From JABFRJ01 sp963847145 (GTDB lineage: Bacteria > Pseudomonadota > Alphaproteobacteria > Rhizobiales > Hyphomicrobiaceae), in contig CAWJYN010000004.1 of the NCBI GenBank assembly GCA_963847145.1, forward strand, positions 186,001 to 250,000: 64,000 nt of DNA. The letters run 5' to 3'. The notes beneath the pieces are model-generated. The model made no database searches, was not told the DNA's origin, and saw only the letters and a list, made by a program, of their open reading frames with translations. Position 1 is the first letter of the stretch. The number at the start of each line of letters is the position of its first letter. A program made the translations under genes and the position numbers. This document shows positions 57,816-64,000 of the stretch, one piece after another.

Positions 57816-59075
57816 TCATGTCCGCACCATCATGCCGTCGGCGAGGGAGAGTTTGTAGGCGCGCACAGCGGGTACCAATCCGGCGAACAGTCCCGCTGCC
57901 AGGATCGCTGCAAGAAGACCCAACTCATATGCCGACGGCGCCGTCACCGGAATATACAAGCCGAACCATCGATCGATAAGCGGTTGCAAGGCAAGCAAGG
58001 CGAGATAAAGGCCGGCGACACCCATGGCGATACCAGCCATGACGAGGACGCCCGCCTCGACCACCAGCAGCCCCAGGATCGTGCGCGGCCCGGCGCCCAC
58101 CGACCGCAGGATCGCCATCTCGCGGCGGCGTTCGTTGAGGCTGGATAAAATCATCGTGATCAGCCCGAGCAGCGCGGTCACCACGACCATGATCGAGACA
58201 GCTGACAACGCCACTTCGGCTGTGCCGACGAGGCCCCACAACTCCTGCAGCGCTGCGCCAGGCAATATCGCGCTCAGCGGCTCAAGTCTGTACTCGTTGA
58301 TGGCCCGCTGCAGTTTGAACGTCGCGATTTTTGACTTAAGCCCGATCAGCGCAGCCGTGACGGCCTTCGGTGCCAGATCGGCGCGGCGCGCTTCGTCGGC
58401 TGTCACTGTCTGGCCCGGCACGCGCCCGCCGGATTGCCAGTCGATGTGGATGGCCTCGATCGCCTCCAGGCTGACGTGCACCGTGCGATCAGCGGGCGTG
58501 CCGGTTTTGGCGAGAATACCAGCGACGCGAAATGGCTTGTCCTCGTGCTGCACGAAGCCGACGTTGCCGAGGCCGTGCGCAACAACCATGACGTCGCCGA
58601 GCTTGTAGTTCAGCGCTGTGGCGACGTCCGCGCCGATCACCGCATCGAACAGGTCAGCGAACGGCGCGCCGGATGCGAACGTCAGCGACTGTCCGCGCCG
58701 GTATTTGTAGTGCTTGAAGTAGTCTGCCGTCGTGCCAAGGACGCGGAAACCACGGTGCGTATCGCCGAGCGACAGCGGTACAACCCAGGCCACCTCTGGT
58801 GACTTTGCAATGTCCGCGAGTGATTGTGCTGTGATGTTGTTGGTTGCGTTGCCGATGCGGAACACGGAATAGAGCAGCAGGTTGAGGCTGCCCGAGCGTG
58901 CGCCGATGATGAGATCGGTGCCGGAGATGGTGTCGGCAAAACTCTGCCGTGCACCATTGCGCACACGTTCGACACCCAGTAGCAGCATGACGCTGAGCGC
59001 AATCGCCAGCGCCGTCAGAAACGCTGTGCCCGCGCGGTTTCTGAGCGATTGCAGAGCGAGCCTCTGGATGATCAT
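57816..59075 (-). CDS. ABC transporter permease, FtsX/MacB-like, of the zrg-like operon
   Basis: 419 residues. An N-terminal helix (AGTAFLTALAIALSVMLLLG) is followed by a periplasmic domain of about 220 residues and three C-terminal helices (SIMVVVTALLGLITMILSSL, the ERRREMAILRSVGAGPRTIL loop typical of MacB/LolC permeases, and two more). Its ATG overlaps the stop of the ATPase gene (ATGA). It likely mediates metal-linked transport or lipoprotein-like extraction with the ATPase. Function inferred from the DUF2796 and DUF3299 neighbours. Confidence 0.88.
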   Translation of the reverse strand: MIIQRLALQSLRNRAGTAFLTALAIALSVMLLLGVERVRNGARQSFADTISGTDLIIGARSGSLNLLLYSVFRIGNATNNITAQSLADIAKSPEVAWVVPLSLGDTHRGFRVLGTTADYFKHYKYRRGQSLTFASGAPFADLFDAVIGADVATALNYKLGDVMVVAHGLGNVGFVQHEDKPFRVAGILAKTGTPADRTVHVSLEAIEAIHIDWQSGGRVPGQTVTADEARRADLAPKAVTAALIGLKSKIATFKLQRAINEYRLEPLSAILPGAALQELWGLVGTAEVALSAVSIMVVVTALLGLITMILSSLNERRREMAILRSVGAGPRTILGLLVVEAGVLVMAGIAMGVAGLYLALLALQPLIDRWFGLYIPVTAPSAYELGLLAAILAAGLFAGLVPAVRAYKLSLADGMMVRT

Positions 59076-59845
59076 GCCGTCACTCCCGTTTCGATGCGGG
59101 CGATTTCGTCGAGGCGCACGACGCGGCTGAAGTGGGAGGCCAGCGTTTCGTCGTGGCTGACCATGATCAACGAAGTGCCGGCGCGATCGAGATCGGTGAA
59201 CAGCAGATCGAGGAATGCCAACTGGTGCGCCCGGTCAAGCGCCGAGGTTGGCTCGTCGGCGACAATCAATTCTGGCGCGCCGATCAGTGCCCGCGCGGCC
59301 GCTACGCGCTGCTGCTGGCCGACGCTGAGCGGCGACGCGCGGGCGCCATCGATCAGGCTTGCATCGAGATCCAAGCTGGTCGAGCAGGCGCTGTGCGGCT
59401 TTGTCTTGTGGTCCGTCTTTGCGCGCGCGTGCGCGGCTGCTGGCGCGAACGCCAACGGCAGCACCACATTGTCGAGCACCGACGCATACGGTAGTAGGTT
59501 GAACTGCTGGAAGATGATGCCGAAGTGCTCGGCGCGGAACCGGTCGCGCGCGCTGCTGGTCAATGTGCCGAGATCGGTGCCGAGCACGGACACTGTGCCC
59601 TGGTCTGGCACCACGATCCCGGCGAGCAGGCTCAGGAATGTTGATTTTCCGCTACCAGACGGGCCCAGTAGTAGCAGCCGCTCGCCGCGAGCCAGTCTGA
59701 ACACATCAATCGTGAGCGCGAAGCGGCGACTGCCCGGCCAACCGAACCTGACAGAGTTCATTTCGATGACGGGCTCGGAAATAACGCGTCTCCGTGGTTC
59801 GATCTCAGACAACTGCTGCTTGCCGCATTCAGCCGTACACCGCAA
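59072..59845 (-). CDS. ABC transporter ATP-binding protein of the zrg-like operon
   Basis: 257 residues from a TTG at 59845; no ATG lies further upstream and an ATG at 59761 would start just before the core. Walker A GPSGSGKSTFLSLLAGI, signature LSVGQQQRVAAARALI (LSVGQ variant), Walker B LIVADEPTSALD and VSHDETLA as His loop. Class LolD/MacB. First gene of a leftward unit with the permease, DUF3299 and DUF2796 genes. Confidence 0.88.
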   Translation of the reverse strand: MRCTAECGKQQLSEIEPRRRVISEPVIEMNSVRFGWPGSRRFALTIDVFRLARGERLLLLGPSGSGKSTFLSLLAGIVVPDQGTVSVLGTDLGTLTSSARDRFRAEHFGIIFQQFNLLPYASVLDNVVLPLAFAPAAAHARAKTDHKTKPHSACSTSLDLDASLIDGARASPLSVGQQQRVAAARALIGAPELIVADEPTSALDRAHQLAFLDLLFTDLDRAGTSLIMVSHDETLASHFSRVVRLDEIARIETGVTA

Positions 59846-59866
59846 CAGGGCCGTTGCGGCAAGTGC

Positions 59867-61177
59867 CTATTGTCCATGCGAAGCCGGCACGGCGGATACC
59901 GGTTCGGGTGCGGCTAGTCGTTCATGGCGGAGCGTGGGGGCAAGCCAGAATGTCGCTAATCCAATGACTGACGCTACCGCAGCTATGATGAATGAGAGGC
60001 CATAACTGCCGGTGTAGGTATGCAGTGCTCCGGAGATAAGGCTGCCGGTGCCTGCGCCTAGCCCGAGCGCCAGCGAGAGTGTGCCGAAGATAGCGCCGAC
60101 CGAGCCGCCAGCAAAAATCTTGGCGACGAGGGCGACCAGGATCGGTCCGCGCGCGCCCTGCATGAGACCGAAGCACAACACAAAGCCAGACACGAACACG
60201 AGGGACGGTATGGCTTCAACCGCCAGCAAGCTCAAAATCCCCATGATCGTGAGAATATAGGACAACGTCACAACCGGCAGCCGTCCGAAGCGATCCGAAA
60301 GCCAGCCGGTTGCAAGGATGCCAATGACAGAAAGCACACCCGTAGCACCAAATGCCCAGGCCGCAACCTGGGGAGCGAAGCCGCGCTCGACCAGAAAGGC
60401 GACCGAATGTGGTAGTACGCTGTAGGCGGCAACTGAGGTTGCGAAATAAGCGAGGAACAACATCCAGAAAGCGCGTGTACGGACAGCGGCCGAAACCGTC
60501 CATCTGGTCGCGCCGGAGGCCGCCAGGTTTGTTGCTGTCTTGATCTTGAGATCGCGCCAAGCGTCCGAACCGGCGTTGTAGCGGGTCATCGGCAACAGTA
60601 AGAGCAACGGCGTGATTGCAAGTACGAGCACGCCTTGCCACATCTGCACCGTGCGCCAATCATGGGTCGTCAACAGCCATTGGGTTAGCGGTGGAAACAT
60701 CAGCATCCCAGCACCGACTGCCGCGTATGGCACCGCAGACATGGTGCCGAGGCGTGACGAGAACCAGCGGCTCAGAAGGCTTGCAGCGGCGACCATACTC
60801 AGGCCGGCCGCACCAAGTCCCCCGAGGACACCGACGCCGAGATAATAGTGCCAGATGTTGCCAGCCTGCGCGCCAACCATGTAGCCTATACCGAGTGTCA
60901 GCAGCCCAGTCGCGTAGCAGACGCGTGCACCCATTCGGTCGATAAGCTGGCCGACGAATGGCGCTGCAAAACCGTAAGCGACCATGTAAATCGAATAAGT
61001 GGCGGCGATCTGCGCACGATCGACGCCGAGCGCGGCTTCCACGGGCAGAAGATAAACCGCAAATGTCTCTGTTACGCCGCGGCCGATGGCATTCATCAAG
61101 AACGTGAGGGCGACGAGGCCCGCCAGAAAGCGCTGGTCTACTGTGGAGCTGGGTGTAGTTGCACTGAACGCGGTCAC
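59867..61177 (-). CDS. MFS transporter, oxalate/formate-antiporter-like
   Basis: 436 residues from a GTG at 61177 with twelve predicted membrane helices. The MFS loop motif FVGQLIDRMGARVCYATG follows helix 2, and GWLSDRFGRLPVVTLS marks the second half. An upstream extension of 97 codons would overlap the regulator gene and its residues look random. The gene is divergent from the MocR-type regulator, which probably controls it. Substrate unknown. Confidence 0.88.
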   Translation of the reverse strand: MTAFSATTPSSTVDQRFLAGLVALTFLMNAIGRGVTETFAVYLLPVEAALGVDRAQIAATYSIYMVAYGFAAPFVGQLIDRMGARVCYATGLLTLGIGYMVGAQAGNIWHYYLGVGVLGGLGAAGLSMVAAASLLSRWFSSRLGTMSAVPYAAVGAGMLMFPPLTQWLLTTHDWRTVQMWQGVLVLAITPLLLLLPMTRYNAGSDAWRDLKIKTATNLAASGATRWTVSAAVRTRAFWMLFLAYFATSVAAYSVLPHSVAFLVERGFAPQVAAWAFGATGVLSVIGILATGWLSDRFGRLPVVTLSYILTIMGILSLLAVEAIPSLVFVSGFVLCFGLMQGARGPILVALVAKIFAGGSVGAIFGTLSLALGLGAGTGSLISGALHTYTGSYGLSFIIAAVASVIGLATFWLAPTLRHERLAAPEPVSAVPASHGQ

Positions 61178-61361
61178 GGATGGCCTTGCGCAGACGATCG
61201 AGATACGCCAACCGTGCCATGCGGGCGCGCCACTGGCTATGCCCGTTCTTGGTGGCTTTTGGTCGGCCGGAGCACTGTTGCGGTGACCAGCGGACCAAGG
61301 TTGCATCTGAAAATCAGTTATGTTGCGCCTTGCCCAGGGTGCCTTAAGGTCAGTGACGAGA

Positions 61362-62879
61362 ATGTCGGTGAAATCGCCGGATATCATGTGGGATCGCTTG
61401 CTTACGCTTGAAGCGGACAGCGCGACGAGCTTGCAGGACCAGATCCGCCAGCAGATGGTCGCAGCCATTGCCGCGCGTCATTTGCCGCTTGATGCACCGG
61501 TGCCGTCGGGCCGCGACTTGGCGGAGCGTCTTGGTGTCGCGAGGAACACCGTGGTGATCGCCTACCAGCACCTTGTGGACGACGGCTTCCTCATTGCCCG
61601 CAAGCGGCGCGGCTACTTTGTCAATCCAGCAATCCTGGCAGGCACTGCCAAGCGTCCAGCGGTTTTGGGTGCCTCGGCCCCCGAGCCGCTCGACTGGTCC
61701 GGGCGCTTCCGGTTCCGGCCCTCGGCGCAGCGCAACATTACCAAGGCCGCCAATTGGCAGAGTGTGAAGTATCCCTTCATTTATGGTCAGTTTGATCCGG
61801 CGCTGTTTCCGACCAATGAGTGGCGGGAGTGCTGTCAGAAGATGCTGAGTGTGATGGAGATCCGCGACTGGGCGCCTGATCAGTTCACACGTGATGACCC
61901 GCAGTTGATCGAGCAGATCCGGACGAAAGTGCTGCCGGTTCGCGGCGTGTTTGCGTCTGCCGACGAGATCATGATCACCAATGGTGCCCAGCATGCGCTC
62001 TATCTTTTGGCTGATCTGTTGATGACGGCGACAACCAAAGTTGGCATTGAAAATCCTGGTTATCCTGATGCCCGCAACATTTTTGGCTCGCGCACGACGG
62101 CGTTGAAGGCGTTGCCCATCGACGCCGAGGGTCTCAGGACAGGGGCTCACTTGCGTGGGCTCCAGTACGTGTATGCGACACCTAGCCATCAGGCACCGAC
62201 CACAGTCACGATGCCGATGGAGCGGCGCAAAAAATTGCTGGAGCAGGCTGAATCCGACGATTTTTTGATCATCGAGGATGACTACGAGAGTGAAACGCGC
62301 TTTTCCCGTTTACCAAATCCGTCGCTCAAAAGCCTCGACCACGCGGGGCGCGTGATCTATATCGGCAGTCTCTCGAAATCGCTCGCACCGGGGCTAAGAC
62401 TTGGCTATGTCGTCGCGCCAGAACCGTTGATCGAGGAGTTGCGAGCCTTGAGGCGGCTCATGATCCGGCATCCCACGGCCTTCATTCAGCGCAGCTTCGC
62501 GTTGTTTTTGTCCCTCGGTCACTACGCGGCACTGACACGGCGGTTGACGCAAACGCATGCCGCGCGCGCCGCGGCTTTGGCGGCAGCGCTGGGACAACAT
62601 TTGCCGGACATGTCATTTGTGCCGGTTGATGGTGGGTCATCGTTTTGGCTCACCGGTCCCGCCTGGCTTGATGGGCGGCAATTGGCGGCCGACGCGATGA
62701 CCAGTAGCGTGTTGATCGAGCCCGGCGACATTTACTTCATGAGCGACCGGCCGCCGCTCAATCACTTCCGGCTCGGGCTTTCGTCAATTGCAGCCGAACG
62801 GATCGGACCCGGCATCCGCGTGCTGGCTGACACCGTCGCCAAGCAACACAAGGGGCGGGCGACTTCGGTCGTTGCTTGA
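61362..62879 (+). CDS. MocR-type GntR regulator with aminotransferase domain
   Basis: 505 residues from the ATG at 61362. Residues about 15-85 are a GntR winged helix (LQDQIRQQMVAAIAARHLPL, PSGRDLAERLGVARNTVVIA). The rest is a class I aminotransferase fold with PLP lysine in YIGSLSKSLAPGLRLGYVVA and the DDYESE strand. MocR/PdxR proteins sense PLP-linked metabolites. Divergent from the MFS gene; a regulatory link is likely. Confidence 0.93.
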   Translation: MSVKSPDIMWDRLLTLEADSATSLQDQIRQQMVAAIAARHLPLDAPVPSGRDLAERLGVARNTVVIAYQHLVDDGFLIARKRRGYFVNPAILAGTAKRPAVLGASAPEPLDWSGRFRFRPSAQRNITKAANWQSVKYPFIYGQFDPALFPTNEWRECCQKMLSVMEIRDWAPDQFTRDDPQLIEQIRTKVLPVRGVFASADEIMITNGAQHALYLLADLLMTATTKVGIENPGYPDARNIFGSRTTALKALPIDAEGLRTGAHLRGLQYVYATPSHQAPTTVTMPMERRKKLLEQAESDDFLIIEDDYESETRFSRLPNPSLKSLDHAGRVIYIGSLSKSLAPGLRLGYVVAPEPLIEELRALRRLMIRHPTAFIQRSFALFLSLGHYAALTRRLTQTHAARAAALAAALGQHLPDMSFVPVDGGSSFWLTGPAWLDGRQLAADAMTSSVLIEPGDIYFMSDRPPLNHFRLGLSSIAAERIGPGIRVLADTVAKQHKGRATSVVA

Positions 62880-63069
62880 TCAAGGCTTGCCATCGAGGAT
62901 GGCATGTTAATGAGACAAGACCGTCCGTGACTGTGGGCGAGGCGGTGGCCTTAATTTGCGAAGGCGCGCCGTCAAGTGGTTGTTGTTGACTGTTCGCCGT
63001 AGCGGCTCCTTTTTTTATCATGGCAGGGTCATCGGCCAGCACCCAGCTGGCGCTTGGAGGAATGAGAGC

Positions 63070-63528
63070 ATGGCAGGGCACTTCTTCGACGACCTCAAGG
63101 TCGGACAGCTCTTTAAACACGAGATCCGGCGGACAATTACCGAGGCAGACAACGTCTGGTTCAGCGCCATCACCCACAATCCGGCGTACCTGCATCTCGA
63201 CGAGGAGTACTGCCGGACCGAGACCGAGTTCGGGCAGCGGCTGGTGAACAGCTGCTTCACGCTGGCTCTGATGGTCGGCATTTCAGTGGGCGAGACTACG
63301 CTCGGCACAGCCATCGCCAATTTGGGTTGGGACGAAGTTCGCTTTCCAAAACCGCTGTTCCACGGCGATACGGTGCGCGTTGAGACCGAGATCGCCGAGT
63401 TGCGGGACAGCAAATCACGGCCGGATGCGGGGATCGTGACGTTTCTGCATCGCGCATTCAATCAGAAGAATGAACTGGTCGCGCATTGCAAGCGATCCGG
63501 GCTGCAGCGCAAGCGGCCGAAAGCGTGA
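63070..63528 (+). CDS. MaoC family dehydratase
   Basis: 152 residues from the ATG at 63070, preceded by GGAGGA. The hot-dog fold hydratase motif is visible: RTITEADNVWFSAITHNPAY has the conserved Asp and the later His, and NSCFTLALMVGISVGE fills the helix. It is most like mesaconyl-CoA hydratase-type MaoC proteins. The next gene is a citrate lyase beta/CoA-ester lyase, so both probably act in a CoA-thioester pathway such as the ethylmalonyl-CoA or glyoxylate-linked route. Confidence 0.9.
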   Translation: MAGHFFDDLKVGQLFKHEIRRTITEADNVWFSAITHNPAYLHLDEEYCRTETEFGQRLVNSCFTLALMVGISVGETTLGTAIANLGWDEVRFPKPLFHGDTVRVETEIAELRDSKSRPDAGIVTFLHRAFNQKNELVAHCKRSGLQRKRPKA

Positions 63529-63538
63529 GGGCGATGCC

Positions 63539-64000
63539 ATGACGTTGCGCTCATTTCTGTTTGTGCCCGGCGACAACGACAAGAAACTAGCAAAAGGCGA
63601 CGCGTCGGGTGCTGACGCGTTGATCCTCGATCTGGAGGACTCTGTGGCGCCGTCGCGCAAAGTACTCGCACGTGACATGGTGCGTGATTATCTGGCGGCG
63701 CGGCCCGCGGGTCAACGATCGCCGGAGCTGTGGGTGCGCATAAATCCGATTGGTGCTAGCGGGCATGACGATCTGGTTGCAATTATCCGCGCTGCGCCAG
63801 ATGGGATAGTTGTCCCGAAGGTCAATCATCCGTCGGAACTTGCGCACTTGTCGCATTTTATCGACGCGCTGGAACGGCGCGATAGTGTGACACGGCCGGT
63901 GCGTTTTCTGCCAGTGGCGACGGAAACGCCGCGCGCGCTGTTCGGACTTGCAGCCTATGCCGAGACGCCACTCACAAGGCTCTATGGGTTGACCTGGGGT
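63539..64000 (+). CDS. HpcH/HpaI aldolase / citrate lyase beta-type CoA-ester lyase (partial at window end)
   Basis: Frame from the ATG at 63539, open to the window end: MTLRSFLFVPGDNDKKLAKG, GADALILDLEDSVAPSRK, LWVRINPIGASGHDDLVAII and VVPKVNHPSELAHL, with PVATETPRALFGL. The acidic DLEDSV and the TETP block are the family metal- and substrate-site features. It probably cleaves or forms malyl- or methylmalyl-CoA or a related ester. It starts 10 bases after the MaoC gene. Confidence 0.9.
   Translation, partial: MTLRSFLFVPGDNDKKLAKGDASGADALILDLEDSVAPSRKVLARDMVRDYLAARPAGQRSPELWVRINPIGASGHDDLVAIIRAAPDGIVVPKVNHPSELAHLSHFIDALERRDSVTRPVRFLPVATETPRALFGLAAYAETPLTRLYGLTWG

Noticed and set aside
61178..61468. 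97-codon extension of the MFS transporter
   Set aside because: It overlaps the divergent regulator gene and has no membrane helix.

Overview
The window reads as chromosomal DNA of a GC-rich alphaproteobacterium, most likely of the order Hyphomicrobiales. Supporting signs are an EipA/DUF1134 envelope protein, an iscR-iscS-sufB...sufC-sufD-sufS-sufT iron-sulfur operon in the alphaproteobacterial order, a ccmC-ccmD-ccmG cytochrome c maturation block, a fused ArsR-rhodanese regulator, and a coiled-coil membrane protein of a type I associate with Bradyrhizobiaceae-like genomes. No rRNA, tRNA, prophage or CRISPR array was recognised. One damaged IS5-family insertion sequence is present.

Layout. 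0.1-12.2 kb: a membrane metallophosphoesterase, an ArsR-rhodanese regulator facing a sterol-desaturase-like hydroxylase across a clear palindromic operator, a tiny coupled ORF, a nucleoside phosphorylase-like enzyme, a coiled-coil membrane protein, EipA (its signal peptide lies in another frame), a secreted beta-helix protein and a long glycosyltransferase. 12.3-19.9 kb: an uptake and catabolism module made of a DUF6282 hydrolase, an IclR regulator, a complete branched-chain-amino-acid-type ABC transporter and a cupin protein. The same TGTTTTG-N5-(C/T)AAAACA palindrome stands before both the DUF6282 gene and the transporter, so the IclR protein probably controls both. 20.2-33.3 kb: a surface-glycan-like locus with a glycosyltransferase, an ABC-2 export permease without its ATPase, two deacetylase-like paralogues, an SGNH-like protein and a TPR protein. 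A methyltransferase-like domain carrying an LGE-x-x-SG motif occurs three times here, each time in a different architecture. A bactofilin gene closes the region.

33.5-45.2 kb: a ferritin-like DUF455 gene coupled to a Bcp peroxiredoxin, a large AsmA/YhdP-like protein, BenE and EamA transporters, a secreted hypothetical protein, an M20 peptidase and ccmGDC. 45.6-53.7 kb: the suf operon, with two small unknown genes between sufB and sufC and three different inverted-repeat elements at successive gene junctions. Its regulator iscR is frameshifted. 54-59.8 kb: an alpha/beta hydrolase, the IS5-family remnant, and a zrg-like metal operon (ABC ATPase, permease, DUF3299, and a DUF2796/ZrgA gene broken by a TAA codon). 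59.9-64 kb: an MFS transporter divergent from a MocR-type regulator, then a MaoC dehydratase and the start of a CoA-ester lyase of the citrate lyase beta family.

Five genes or domain fusions are interrupted: EipA, iscR, the SGNH-methyltransferase pair and the transposase by single-base frame changes, and the DUF2796 gene by a nonsense codon. Several of the frame changes lie in short homopolymers. They could be real decay or consensus errors in the assembly, so the raw reads decide how each should be read.
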